Notes: generated by a model not told the origin, from the sequence alone. A DNA stretch of 64,000 nt from Pedobacter yulinensis (GCF_003029735.1 NZ_KZ686268.1:1475769-1539768); one strand, 5' to 3'. Shown: positions 27,663 through 36,261, counted from the first letter of the stretch. Numbers and translations are program-made.

Positions 27663-27729
27663 GTGCAAGATTGCGGCATTTCCGGAAACGGATTTTTATA
27701 ATGATCGATAAGTTACATGATTATGACAA

Positions 27730-28335
27730 TCAGTGGCTTTTCAGGCCACGAATAAAAACGGAGGCCAGCTGCCGTTCCTTCCTGAAAACTTTCTTGAAAT
27801 CTTCATTTGCAGCAAACATCGTGTGCCGGCTGCTGGTCACGTTAAAACGGATGCCGAAGAGTGCATCTGTTAAGATCTCGGCATTCAGAACCGGGTCTTC
27901 CGTTCTAAATTCGCCGCTTTCGCTGCCTTTTCTGAACAATTCAGAGAGGTAATTGACCTCAAATTCCTTTGCTTTATTGAATTTTTCGAAGAGGTCTTGC
28001 GGAATGTCATTTTTGATCAGTGTGCCGTACTCAAGAAGGTTATGGTATTTCTGGATGAAGGCCTGTCTTTTCTCAATCAGCACCATAATCGCATCGGCAC
28101 AGTTGTCTGCTTTTTTGACAGCTTTTTTGATTTCGTTGCTGACGGTATGCATGATGTGGTCGATCACAGACACATACAGGCTGATCTTATCTGGGAAATA
28201 ATAGTAGAGCAAGGCTTTTGATAGGGAGAGGTCTTTGGCAATGTCTGTCATGGTGGTTTTAGCGAGCCCGAAATGTGCAAATCTTTTCAAAGCAGCTTCC
28301 AGTATCAAAATTCTTTTCTTATCCTGATTTTCCAT
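27730..28335 (-). CDS. TetR-family regulator, paralogue of the efflux regulator
   Basis: 201 residues with the helix-turn-helix FAHFGLAKTTMTDIAKDLSLSKALLYYYFPDKISL in the first 50 residues and a helical C-terminal domain of TetR type. The DNA-binding half is much closer to the efflux regulator downstream than TetR proteins normally are to each other, which suggests a local duplication with diverged ligand domains. It is separated from that operon by about 113 bp containing the putative operator, so it is probably a separate transcript, but it may bind similar sites. Confidence 0.88.
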   Translation of the reverse strand: MENQDKKRILILEAALKRFAHFGLAKTTMTDIAKDLSLSKALLYYYFPDKISLYVSVIDHIMHTVSNEIKKAVKKADNCADAIMVLIEKRQAFIQKYHNLLEYGTLIKNDIPQDLFEKFNKAKEFEVNYLSELFRKGSESGEFRTEDPVLNAEILTDALFGIRFNVTSSRHTMFAANEDFKKVFRKERQLASVFIRGLKSH

Positions 28336-28523
28336 TAATAATGTATACGTGAACTTGGGTTTCCCTCTCCCTGTTCGGTTGTTGAACCTTTAAATATGCT
28401 ATTTTTATATGAAATGGCGCGCCTTAATTACAAATTACAGTCTGCAAATGTTTTTATTGATAAGGCAAAGAAGAGATTGATACGGAAACTTTACTTTTGC
28501 CCCGGTAACGCCGGGAAAATTTT

Positions 28524-29543
28524 ATGCTGAACATTACAGAAAACGAAAGTCTTAAAACCAAAAATACATTCGGGATTGACGTGCGTGCACGACGCTTTGT
28601 ATTGCTGACAGAAGAGGAAATGCTGCCTGCCTTTTTCGCCGCCGGCGGATTAAGTCAGCGCCCTTTGCTTGTTCTGGGCGGTGGAAGCAATATTCTCTTT
28701 ACCAAAGATTTCGAGGGCCTGGTGGTCCAGGTGGCTATTAAAGGCCTGGAACGCGAGGATTTGCCCGGCGGCGATGTGCTTGTAACTGCGGGCGCAGGTG
28801 TGGTCTGGAATGACTTCGTACAGTATGCAGTAAGCGAAGGCCTCGCCGGTGCTGAAAACCTGAGCCTGATTCCGGGAACGGTCGGCGCGTCGCCGGTACA
28901 GAACATAGGCGCCTATGGGGTGGAACTGAAGGATATTTTTGAAGATTGTACCGCATTCGACCTGGAAACCGGCACGTTCAGGTTGTTCGACAATGCTGCC
29001 TGCAGGTTCGGTTACCGCGACAGCATTTTTAAACAGGAGCTTAAAAACCGTGTATTGATTACCAAGGTACGGTTCAGGTTGAAGAAAGCGGCAGCCGTAA
29101 ACATATCCTATGGCGCAATTGCCGCTGAACTTTCCAAACGAGGTATAAACAATCCTGGCATCAAAGATGTTAGTCAGGTGGTGTCCGAAATCCGGGTCAG
29201 TAAATTGCCGGACCCCTCTACAATCGGTAACGCCGGCAGCTTTTTCAAGAATCCGGTTATCGAGAAATATGAATTTGCCGAAGTTGTGGCAAAACACCCC
29301 GAAGTGGTGCATTATCCTACAGCTGATGGGCGGATCAAACTTGCGGCAGGCTGGCTGATCGAACAATGCGGCTGGAAAGGCAAAGTCGTAGGGCATACCG
29401 GCACCTGGAAAAATCAGGCGCTGGTGCTGGTAAACCATGGCGGAGCAACTGGAAAAGAGATTTTAGACTTCTCTGCAGCGGTCATCAGTTCTGTAAAAGA
29501 GGTCTTTGGCATTGAACTGGAGCGGGAAGTAAATATTTTGTGA
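28524..29543 (+). CDS. murB: UDP-N-acetylenolpyruvoylglucosamine reductase
   Basis: 339 residues, the long (E. coli-type) MurB form. It reduces UDP-GlcNAc-enolpyruvate to UDP-MurNAc in peptidoglycan synthesis, with bound FAD and NADPH. Motifs: NTFGIDVRA near the start, the FAD segment LGGGSNILF, IPGTVGASPVQNIGAYG, the catalytic Ser in NAGSFFKNP and the C-terminal acid in ELEREVNIL. A -7 box TACTTTTG (28492-28499) lies 24 bp before the ATG without a well-spaced -33. The gene stands alone. Confidence 0.96.
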   Translation: MLNITENESLKTKNTFGIDVRARRFVLLTEEEMLPAFFAAGGLSQRPLLVLGGGSNILFTKDFEGLVVQVAIKGLEREDLPGGDVLVTAGAGVVWNDFVQYAVSEGLAGAENLSLIPGTVGASPVQNIGAYGVELKDIFEDCTAFDLETGTFRLFDNAACRFGYRDSIFKQELKNRVLITKVRFRLKKAAAVNISYGAIAAELSKRGINNPGIKDVSQVVSEIRVSKLPDPSTIGNAGSFFKNPVIEKYEFAEVVAKHPEVVHYPTADGRIKLAAGWLIEQCGWKGKVVGHTGTWKNQALVLVNHGGATGKEILDFSAAVISSVKEVFGIELEREVNIL

Positions 29544-29669
29544 CCCACCCTCAATTTGCCTGATTAACATCGTTTGTCTGTTTCTGGCAGTTTTTTGGTA
29601 TCAACTTTGTGTAAGTTCGGATGTCGCAGCTTAAACAAGTTGTCAAGTACCACCTAAAGCGAAAACATT

Positions 29670-30200
29670 ATGACAAAATTAGAATTCAATCACCTGGTTA
29701 ACCATCACACGGTTTCATTGCGCTCATATGCGCTGAATTTTACCAAAGATTCTGAAGATGCCAACGACCTGGTGCAAGACACAATTTTAAAAGCGATTAC
29801 CTATTACAACAAATTTAAAGAAGGCACCAATCTGAAGGGGTGGTTGTTCACCATCATGAAGAACACTTTCATTAACAATTACCGCCGGCTGGTCAAAACA
29901 AACACGCTGATCACTCAATCGGAGGAGATCTCATCTGCAAACCTGTCTTTTAGCGCCACAAAAAACAGTGCTGAAAGCAAATTCGTGATGGGCGACATCA
30001 ACAAAGCATTGGCCCAGCTGCCACAAGAATATTATGTGCCTTTTATCCGCTACTTTGAAGGTTACAAGTATCATGAAATCGCAGATATGCTGCAAATCCC
30101 GATCGGGACAGTAAAAACCCGGATTCACGTAGCAAGAGGCATCTTGAAAAAATATCTGAAAACATATTCGAAAGAAATACTGGGTGCAAACGTCCTGTAG
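29670..30200 (+). CDS. ECF-type RNA polymerase sigma factor
   Basis: 176 residues with region 2 (SLRSYALNFTKDSEDANDLVQDTILKA, then the -10 recognition helix around FKEGTNLKGWLFTIMKN) and region 4 (LPQEYYVPFIRYFEGYKYHEIADMLQIPIGTVKTRIHVAR). No anti-sigma gene is adjacent, unlike the two FecI-type factors in this window. It converges on crtI with a shared hairpin between them. In several bacteria, ECF factors of light or stress responses sit next to carotenoid genes; a link here is plausible. The leader contains one TAAACAAG (29632-29639), a 7/8 match to the repeated motif upstream of the B12 regulator. Confidence 0.9.
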   Translation: MTKLEFNHLVNHHTVSLRSYALNFTKDSEDANDLVQDTILKAITYYNKFKEGTNLKGWLFTIMKNTFINNYRRLVKTNTLITQSEEISSANLSFSATKNSAESKFVMGDINKALAQLPQEYYVPFIRYFEGYKYHEIADMLQIPIGTVKTRIHVARGILKKYLKTYSKEILGANVL

Positions 30201-30220
30201 CCAGGATCGCCCCATACGTC

Positions 30221-30253
30221 AAGGCCCGCCCATACAGCGGGCCTTTGCTTTTT
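30221..30253 (+). terminator. Terminator after the ECF sigma gene
   Basis: AAGGCCCGC (30221-30229) pairs with GCGGGCCTT (30237-30245) around CCATACA; TGCTTTTTG follows. Confidence 0.85.
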
Positions 30254-30303
30254 GTATCCCTTTCCATGTGTACAAGGGCTGTAAGCCATGGGGCCAAGGC
30301 CGG

Positions 30304-31782
30304 TTAATCCAGCATCTTCAAGGCTTCGGCCGCGGCGACCTGTCCCGATACAAGGGCAGGAGGCACGCCCGGCCCGGGAACCGTTAGCTGGCCGGTGAAC
30401 AGCATGTTGCTGACTTTCTTTGCGCGCATGGCTGGCTTCAGAAAGGCCGTTTGCATCAGCGTATTGGCAAGGCCATATGCATTCCCTTTATAAGCATTGT
30501 AGTCAGCCTCGAAATCTTTCATGGCATAACTGCGTTTAACTTTCACATGGCCCCGGATATCATGGCCGGTCAGTTTTCTAAACCGTTCAAGCAGCAGGTC
30601 ATAATACTGCTCGCGTAAGGCTTCGCTGTCTGTGAGGCCGGGCGCCAGTGGCATCAGGAAAAAAAGATTTTCGCAGCCGGGCGGAGCCGCTGCGGGATCG
30701 GTTACCGAAGATGCGCATACATAAAACAGGGGTGCTTCGGGCCAACTGGCATCTTCATAAATGTCGTGCGCATGTTTATCGAAATCCTCGTCAAAGAAAA
30801 GCGTATGGTGTTTCAGGCCATCAAGCTTGCAGTTGAGCCCGAGGTAGAACAGCAGGCTCGATGGCGCCATTTTTCTTTTATCCCAATATTTTTCGTCATA
30901 ATTGCCGCTTCCGGCCGGCAAGACCACACGGTCGAGGTGGTGGTAATCTGCATTGCCGATTACAAAATCTGCTTTGAAGGTTTGTTCGCCGCAATGCAGA
31001 CCGGTAGCGCGTCCCTGCTCCACAATGATGCTTTTTACCGGGGTGCTGAATTTGAAATGCACGCCCTGCTCCCGGCAAACCGATTCCATAGCCTGCACAA
31101 TGCGGTGCATGCCGCCCATCGGATACCAGGTGCCCAGCACCAGGTCTGCATAATTCATCAGGCTGTAGAGTGCCGGCGTTTTCTGAGGACGCTCGCCCAG
31201 GAACAGCACCGGGAACTCGAGCAGCGCGCGTAATTTAGGGCTCTTAAATAAAGCTGAAACATGCTTGCGCATGTTGCCGGTCAATTGAAGCCGCAAGCCC
31301 TGAACGGCCAGCCGCGGATCAAGATACTCCAGGAAACTATGCGAGGGTTTGAAAACAAACTCGCCCATGCCAACCTCATATTTGTATTGCGCCTGGGCAA
31401 GAAATTTTTGAAGGTTGACGGCACTTCCGGGCTCGAGCTGTTCGAACAGCGAACTGAGCTCATCGGTGGTCGCTGGTACATCGACAAAATCATCCTTTCC
31501 GAAATACACGCGGTAGGAGGGACTCAGCCGTTCAAGCTGGTAGAAATCCCTGGTGGTTTTACCGAATAACTTGAAAAAGTCTTCGAAAACCTCAGGCATC
31601 CAATACCAACTTGGCCCCATATCGAAGGTGTACCCGTCTTTTTCCCATTTCCTGGCTCGGCCGCCCGCCTGGTCATTCTTTTCATAAATGGTTACTTCGT
31701 GGCCGGCGCGGGCCAGCAGGGCTGCTGCGGCCATTCCGGCAAAACCTGCTCCTATAACGGCTATTTTTTTTGTAGTCTGCAT
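30304..31782 (-). CDS. crtI: Phytoene desaturase (CrtI type)
   Basis: 492 residues. FAD-binding [25 protein letters not shown] at the N-terminus with the following GGRA; the C-terminal [25 protein letters not shown] segment is the carotenoid-desaturase signature. It introduces double bonds into phytoene to give lycopene at the membrane. Transcribed divergently from crtB with an 80-bp intergenic region that carries candidate light-regulator sites. The convergent partner is the ECF sigma factor gene. Other members of the family desaturate diapophytoene, but the cyclase downstream favours the C40 pathway. Confidence 0.95.
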   Translation of the reverse strand: MQTTKKIAVIGAGFAGMAAAALLARAGHEVTIYEKNDQAGGRARKWEKDGYTFDMGPSWYWMPEVFEDFFKLFGKTTRDFYQLERLSPSYRVYFGKDDFVDVPATTDELSSLFEQLEPGSAVNLQKFLAQAQYKYEVGMGEFVFKPSHSFLEYLDPRLAVQGLRLQLTGNMRKHVSALFKSPKLRALLEFPVLFLGERPQKTPALYSLMNYADLVLGTWYPMGGMHRIVQAMESVCREQGVHFKFSTPVKSIIVEQGRATGLHCGEQTFKADFVIGNADYHHLDRVVLPAGSGNYDEKYWDKRKMAPSSLLFYLGLNCKLDGLKHHTLFFDEDFDKHAHDIYEDASWPEAPLFYVCASSVTDPAAAPPGCENLFFLMPLAPGLTDSEALREQYYDLLLERFRKLTGHDIRGHVKVKRSYAMKDFEADYNAYKGNAYGLANTLMQTAFLKPAMRAKKVSNMLFTGQLTVPGPGVPPALVSGQVAAAEALKMLD

Positions 31783-31805
31783 GATGAAGTGGCCGTAAAT
31801 TTAGA

Positions 31806-31853
31806 TAAACAAATGCCCCCTGCGGGTAAACAATACTATTTTTATTATGTTTG
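31806..31853 (+). promoter_or_regulatory. crtB promoter with TAAACAAA-type sites
   Basis: TAAACAAA (31806-31813) and TAAACAAT (31827-31834) lie 21 bp apart, two helical turns, on the same face. They are followed by a -7 box TATGTTTG (31846-31853). The same 8-mer builds the inverted repeat ahead of the B12 regulator at 4273-4325. No -33 TTG is found at the right spacing; the second site occupies that position, so control by a bound protein is plausible. Confidence 0.5.
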
Positions 31854-31862
31854 ATGTGCAAA

Positions 31863-32705
31863 ATGGATCAATCCTCCTTATATACCTACAGCACCTATCG
31901 CTGCAGCAAAGTCATTACACAGTTGTACAGCACTTCCTTCAGCTGGGGTATAAGGAGCTTCGATGCACGGTACCGATTTCCCATTTACGCCATCTATGCC
32001 TTTGTCAGGTACGCGGATGAAATTGTGGACACTTTTCAGGGCTGTGACAAACGAAGTGTAATTGCTGCATTCAGATCAGAAACAACACAGGCCATAGCCA
32101 CCGGCCTGAGCATGAATCCAGTATTGCAGGCCTTTCAGGATACCGTTAACCGGTACCGGATTGATCAACGCTTTATCGATGCTTTTTTTTCTTCCATGGA
32201 ATGTGACCTTGAACAGAAACGTTTTGACAGGCAGGCTTATGAGGCTTACATATATGGCTCTGCAGAAGTGATCGGCCTGATGTGCCTCCGCGTTTTTTGT
32301 CCGGATGACGGGGATTTTGACCGGCTGTCTGTACCTGCCCGGCGCCTGGGTGCAGCTTTTCAGAAGGTGAACTTTCTGCGCGACTTCCGTTCTGACTTCC
32401 TTGACCGCGACCGTGTGTATTTTCCAGGTATGAGTTTCGAAACCTTCGGCGATGCCGAAAAAAAGGCCGTTGAAAAAGAAATCGCTGCAGATTTTGCTGC
32501 CGGACTTGAGGGGATCTGCAAGTTGCCGGCCGGTTTCAGGCGGGGCGTGTATGTAGCCTATGTTTATTACCTGGCTTTATTTAAAAAACTGAAGCGTGCC
32601 CCGGCGGTAAAAGTAAAGGCCGGACGGATCCGGGTTCCGGATACACAAAAACTGGTGCTGTTGTGCAAAGCCGTCGTAAACGACCGATTTAAACGTTACG
32701 CATGA
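31863..32705 (+). CDS. crtB: Phytoene synthase
   Basis: 280 residues. It condenses two geranylgeranyl diphosphates to phytoene. Both Asp-rich Mg-diphosphate sites are visible: YADEIVD in the first third and DFRSDFLDRDR in the second half, as is the FQKVNFLRD helix. I start at ATG 31863 because the -7 box ends at 31853, which would put the transcript start about three bases before this ATG; an ATG at 31854 adds only three residues. The stop overlaps the next gene as ATGA, so the crtB-to-cytochrome b5-like genes form one operon. Confidence 0.93.
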   Translation: MDQSSLYTYSTYRCSKVITQLYSTSFSWGIRSFDARYRFPIYAIYAFVRYADEIVDTFQGCDKRSVIAAFRSETTQAIATGLSMNPVLQAFQDTVNRYRIDQRFIDAFFSSMECDLEQKRFDRQAYEAYIYGSAEVIGLMCLRVFCPDDGDFDRLSVPARRLGAAFQKVNFLRDFRSDFLDRDRVYFPGMSFETFGDAEKKAVEKEIAADFAAGLEGICKLPAGFRRGVYVAYVYYLALFKKLKRAPAVKVKAGRIRVPDTQKLVLLCKAVVNDRFKRYA

Positions 32706-33235
32706 AGAGATCGGCCTGCCTTCTATTGATCCTGGCCTGCAACGTGTGGGCGGGCAGGGCACAGATGAGTGCCAGACAGACGCAGCGCGTTAAGTCGGCC
32801 ATGGTGCGAGCCATTGAAAGCAGCCAGGTAACAGACTCGCTTTATAAAGCATTGGCTGCTGGTTCAAATAAGGATCCGCTCACACGCGGCTACCTGGCGT
32901 CGCTCGAAGCGCTGAAAGCCAAACATGCCTGGAATCCGTATAACAAGGTCAAGTTTGCCAACCGGTCTGCGAAGACCATGGCAGAGGCGATCCGGTCAGA
33001 CCCTGGAAACCTGGAGCTGCGGTTTATGCGGTTTTCCATTCAGCATTACATGCCGGCTTTTCTTGGGTTGAGCAAGGACCTGGACACAGACCGTAGGGAG
33101 ATTCTGAAGCACTACCGTGAACGCTCGTTTTCAAAAGTCGACAAGGAACTGGTTCGGAATATTGCGCGCTTTATGATCGAATCAGGCCGCTGTACAGGCG
33201 CAGAAGAGGAAATATTTAGGAAATATACTGCCTAA
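32702..33235 (+). CDS. Exported protein of unknown function in the carotenoid operon
   Basis: 177 residues with a signal peptide (MKRSACLLLILACNVWAGRAQ). The mature part is helical and charged (LEALKAKHAWNPYNKVKFANRS, LRFMRFSIQHYMPAFLG) with no motif I recognise. Its start overlaps crtB's stop as ATGA, so it is translated with the carotenoid genes. The location in the periplasm suggests a role other than catalysis of the membrane pathway, perhaps pigment handling in the envelope; this is a guess. Confidence 0.75.
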   Translation: MKRSACLLLILACNVWAGRAQMSARQTQRVKSAMVRAIESSQVTDSLYKALAAGSNKDPLTRGYLASLEALKAKHAWNPYNKVKFANRSAKTMAEAIRSDPGNLELRFMRFSIQHYMPAFLGLSKDLDTDRREILKHYRERSFSKVDKELVRNIARFMIESGRCTGAEEEIFRKYTA

Positions 33236-33271
33236 GCGGCTACATTCGGTAATTCAGGCTATGTTTGTGGC

Positions 33272-33964
33272 ATGAAGTTCACCTATTTGCTCATCAACCT
33301 GGCCTGCGTGTTTTTTCCGCTGGTACTTTCTTTTGATAAAAAGGTCCATTTTGTCAGCAAGTGGAAATTCGCGTTTCCCGCTATAGGCATTACCGGCCTG
33401 GTTTTTCTCGTTTGGGACCTGCTGTTTACCCGGTTGCAGGTTTGGTCTTTCAATCCGGAATACATCACTGGTCCTGCGCTGATGGGGCTGCCTGTAGAAG
33501 AGATGCTCTTCTTTCTTACTGTTCCTTATGCCTGCATGTTCATTTATGCCTGCCTGGATGCTTACTTCCCAATTACAAAAAAGGATCGGTTCAGCTTGCC
33601 GCTGAGCAACTTGCTGATGGGGCTTTGCATTGCCATGATCTTTTTTGGGTATAGCCGGTGGTATACCCTGATCAATTTTGCTTTCCTGTTTGTGGTGCTG
33701 TTTTTTGTGGAGTATCTGAACCATTCTGTTCGGTTCATGGCCGCTTTTTACCGCGCTTTCCTGGTCAGCCTGGTGCCGTTTTATATTGTGAATGGATACC
33801 TGACTGCTGCCCCGGTGGTGTTGTATAATCCTGCTGAACGCAGCGGGATGGAGGTTGGGACAATCCCGTTCGAGGATCATTTTTACCTCATGAGCCTGCT
33901 GCTGATGAACATCTACCTGTACGAAGTTTTCAAAAAACGGGCCGCACGTCATGGCACTGCCTGA
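33272..33964 (+). CDS. Lycopene cyclase, fused CrtYc/CrtYd type
   Basis: 230 residues, about six or seven membrane segments, made of two related halves. The first half carries P74-x-E76-E77 in LPVEEMLFFLTVP and the second P199-F-E201-D202-H203 in IPFEDHFYLM; these are the repeated acidic motifs of the CrtYcd family, which cyclises lycopene ends to beta rings. In some bacteria the halves are separate genes; here they are fused. It overlaps the following cytochrome b5-like gene by 14 bp. No hydroxylase or ketolase gene is next to it, so beta-carotene is the predicted local end product. Confidence 0.9.
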   Translation: MKFTYLLINLACVFFPLVLSFDKKVHFVSKWKFAFPAIGITGLVFLVWDLLFTRLQVWSFNPEYITGPALMGLPVEEMLFFLTVPYACMFIYACLDAYFPITKKDRFSLPLSNLLMGLCIAMIFFGYSRWYTLINFAFLFVVLFFVEYLNHSVRFMAAFYRAFLVSLVPFYIVNGYLTAAPVVLYNPAERSGMEVGTIPFEDHFYLMSLLLMNIYLYEVFKKRAARHGTA

Positions 33965-34193
33965 GTACAGCCGGGCACAGCTGGCGCTGCGGAACGGTCA
34001 GGACAAACCACAGATCTGGGTGGCTTACCGGGGGCTAATCTATGAAGTAACCGCGAGCCGTTTGTGGCGGGACGGAAAACATTATGAGCATTGGGCGGGG
34101 CAGGACCTAACCGCTGAACTGGAAGATGCACCGCACACAGCCGGAGTTTTTGAAAAATTTCCAGTGGTGGGTAAACTGGCAGGGATGGTGTAA
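33951..34193 (+). CDS. Cytochrome b5-like heme/steroid-binding domain protein
   Basis: 80 residues forming a single cytochrome b5-like (MAPR-type) domain: YSRAQLALRNGQDKPQIWVAYRGLIYEVT is the start, and the H-Y-E-H-W and AGQDLT segments match the conserved core. Typical MAPR proteins use Tyr rather than two His to bind heme. No membrane segment. It is the last gene of the carotenoid operon, overlapping the cyclase by 14 bp, so it may donate electrons to a desaturase or hydroxylase, or bind pigment; inference only. Confidence 0.82.
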   Translation: MALPEYSRAQLALRNGQDKPQIWVAYRGLIYEVTASRLWRDGKHYEHWAGQDLTAELEDAPHTAGVFEKFPVVGKLAGMV

Positions 34194-34195
34194 AC

Positions 34196-34222
34196 AAAAA
34201 ATGCAGGACGAGCCTGCATTTT
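34196..34222. terminator. Bidirectional terminator
   Basis: AAAATGCAGG (34198-34207) pairs with CCTGCATTTT (34213-34222) around ACGAG, between the convergent carotenoid operon and the PfkB gene. Confidence 0.85.
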
Positions 34223-34240
34223 CTAGGAAAGTTCTTGCTT

Positions 34241-35155
34241 TTAAATGGTAAAGGAACTCAGGCTGACAAATTCCCTGACGCGGTTGTCGATTTCTTCTTT
34301 CGTGAGATTTACGATTTTCTCGGTGCCAAACTTCTCTACGCAGAAAGAAGCCAGGGCTGAGCCATAGATGAGCGCGTTTTTCATGTTGTTAAAGTTGATT
34401 GTTCCTACTTTGGCCAGGTAACCGATAAAGCCGCCGGCAAAGGTATCTCCTGCACCGGTTGGATCGAAAACTTCGGCAAGGGGAAGGGCCGGGGCAGAAA
34501 AAATCTGCTGTTCATCAAAGAGCAGGGCTCCGTGTTCACCTTTTTTAATGATGAGATACCGGGGGCCCATGGTCAGGATTTTTCTCGCGGCTTTGACCAG
34601 CGAGTACTCGCCTGAAAGCTGACGTGCTTCCGCATCATTGATGGTGAGCACATCAACCATTTTGAGGGTTTCGAGCAAATCCTCGAGCGCGATGTCCATC
34701 CAGAAGTTCATGGTATCCAGGACGATCAGTTTCGGCCTGTTTTTTAGCCGGCCAATAACGGTTTGCTGTACTTTCGGGGTCAGGTTTCCGAGCATCAGGT
34801 ATTCGCAGTCCTGGTAGTTTTCAGGAATAATAGGATCGAAATCGCCGAGTACGTTCAGTTCGGTGACCAGGGTATCACGGCTGTTCATGTCATTATGGTA
34901 ACGGCCCGACCAGAAGAACGATTTTTCGCCCTGTTTGATCTGAAGGCCTTCGGTGTCGATACCGTGGTCGTTCAGAACCTTGATATTAGACTGAAGGAAA
35001 TCGTCGCCCACAACCCCAACAATTTTTATTTGATCGTAAAAGTAAGAAGCCGCAAGGCTTGCATACGTTGCGGCGCCGCCGACGATTTTGTCAGTTTTGC
35101 CGAAGGGGGTTTCAATGGCGTCGAAAGCTACAGATCCGATGATAATAAGGCTCAT
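34241..35155 (-). CDS. PfkB-family carbohydrate/nucleoside kinase
   Basis: 304 residues of the ribokinase fold. The N-terminal GGAATYASLAASYF segment is PfkB signature 1, and DPTGAGDTFAGGF (231-243) is signature 2 with catalytic Asp237. It transfers phosphate from ATP to a sugar or nucleoside; closely similar Bacteroidota proteins are annotated only as sugar kinases, so the substrate is undetermined. The gene is transcribed away from the tRNA-Asn. Two direct copies of AATATTGCATT (35181-35191 and 35209-35219) lie in its upstream region. Confidence 0.88.
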   Translation of the reverse strand: MSLIIIGSVAFDAIETPFGKTDKIVGGAATYASLAASYFYDQIKIVGVVGDDFLQSNIKVLNDHGIDTEGLQIKQGEKSFFWSGRYHNDMNSRDTLVTELNVLGDFDPIIPENYQDCEYLMLGNLTPKVQQTVIGRLKNRPKLIVLDTMNFWMDIALEDLLETLKMVDVLTINDAEARQLSGEYSLVKAARKILTMGPRYLIIKKGEHGALLFDEQQIFSAPALPLAEVFDPTGAGDTFAGGFIGYLAKVGTINFNNMKNALIYGSALASFCVEKFGTEKIVNLTKEEIDNRVREFVSLSSFTI

Positions 35156-35242
35156 AAATATTTTTAAAAAATCTGCTGCAAATATTGCATTAATAATTTA
35201 AAATCCCGAATATTGCATTCCCAAAACACGGGACAACCGGAA

Positions 35243-35316
35243 TCCTGAGTAGCTCAGCCGGTTAGAGCATCTGACTGTTAATCAGAGGGTCGCTGGTTCG
35301 AGCCCAGCCTCAGGAG
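35243..35316 (+). tRNA. tRNA-Asn (GTT)
   Basis: 74-nt cloverleaf: acceptor TCCTGAG (35243-35249) pairs with CTCAGGA (35309-35315), discriminator G at 35316. The D arm has AGCTCAG, the anticodon stem TCTGA/TCAGA encloses loop CTGTTAA with anticodon GTT, and the T arm has GGTTCGA. The CCA end is not encoded. Identical over its full length to the copy at 42530. Confidence 0.97.
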
Positions 35317-35318
35317 CG

Positions 35319-35347
35319 AAAGCCAACTTGAAAAAGTTGGCTTTTTT
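35319..35347 (+). terminator. Terminator of tRNA-Asn copy A
   Basis: AAAGCCAACTT (35319-35329) pairs with AAGTTGGCTTT (35334-35344) around GAAA, ending in T6. Confidence 0.85.
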
Positions 35348-36261
35348 AATTTATAATGGGTGAGGAGCTTGTGCCGACAAAAGCATTTTCATTTGGAGGC
35401 AAGCCCAGCCTCAGGGGTACAAACCGCAATGAGCGTTGTGGCTTTTTTGGCATACTGAGCGCGGAACAAATATCTGGTTTGGAAATACGCCAGGCAGCCG
35501 GCATACAAACTCAATTTTAATTTTAAAGGTTTATTTTTAACTTAAAGTTGGTAACTTTGGACAAGTTACCAACTTTGCAGGACTCGAACTGGGTTCGCAC
35601 ACGGCCATGCCGGGGTAGCTATTCCCGCTTTGTCGATAATCCGTGCCCGAACCACCAGTTCAACAATAAACTATGCAGGGTTATGCCCCAGGTGCCATAT
35701 GCCCCCGCACATCGTCGTACTGCCAGCCACATCAGAATCAAGTTCAGGCTATAGTATCTTTCATGAATCCTCCTGATTTTCCAGGTTGCTGCTTGTGCCA
35801 GGTTTGCCTCATCTAAATTAATTTCATTGCGGGAAGATTGCAGCTGCTGTCAATGACTCCGGCACTCCCATATTACTCAGCACCTGTATACACCAACCGC
35901 GTGTAGACGGCATGTCAGCTTTTGGCGGGAAGCACCCTGAAAATTCAGGCCAGCCCTGACCAAGGCTAGACGCTGGCAAGACTGCAAATTTTCCATTGCG
36001 TTTTCATTGTCATCGGTAAAAAGAGCAGGCTCAGCAACATGATGAACAGCCGAAGCGTGAATCGCGATATTTCAGCACGCTGTCCAGCCCTTCATAAACG
36101 AATGCGCTCGTATTGGGCTTATACTTATCCAAATCCATACTATTTCGCAATAAATTTTGTGTTTGCTTTGGTGGTCAGCGCGTTTGTTAAAAGAATTCCC
36201 CATATTTACGTGGGGCCGCAGCCCCTGCTGCCCTCAAAAATCAACCAATAACTCTAATTTC
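35348..36261. other. Gene-poor interval before the first susC
   Basis: About 900 bp without a convincing gene. It holds the tail of the tRNA repeat, the palindromic promoter-like element at 35537-35584, and otherwise no recognisable coding sequence, hairpin terminator or known riboswitch. Two open frames (35548-35754 and 36039-36251) have no family likeness. The position upstream of a SusC gene is where a sigma/anti-sigma pair often sits, so part may be decayed sequence. Confidence 0.6.
35537..35584 (+). repeat. Palindromic promoter-like element, copy A
   Basis: AAAGTTGGTAACTT (35544-35557) and AAGTTACCAACTTT (35563-35576) form a perfect 14-bp inverted repeat with a five-base centre, containing a -7 box TAACTTTG (35552-35559). 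It is nearly identical from TTAACTTAAAG to GCAGGACT with the element at 42841-42888. The TTG expected at -33 is absent here, so this copy may be a weak or dead promoter. Confidence 0.75.

Larger units (their letters stand above)
35235..35415 (+). repeat. Duplicated tRNA-Asn locus, copy A
   Basis: About 181 bp shared with 42521-42702: 8-9 bases upstream, the identical tRNA, its terminator hairpin, a spacer of about 55 nt and a second copy of the tRNA 3' end (AGCCCAGCCTCAGG at 35402-35415). The two copies differ by a handful of substitutions plus one extra T upstream in copy B. After 35415 copy A diverges but keeps a weaker hairpin (CCGCAA 35424-35429 / TTGTGG 35436-35441, then T6). Confidence 0.85.

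Noticed and set aside
35548..36251. Short frames between tRNA-Asn copy A and susC
   Set aside because: They begin within the palindrome or lack any family likeness. No trace of a sigma or anti-sigma gene could be recognised in them.
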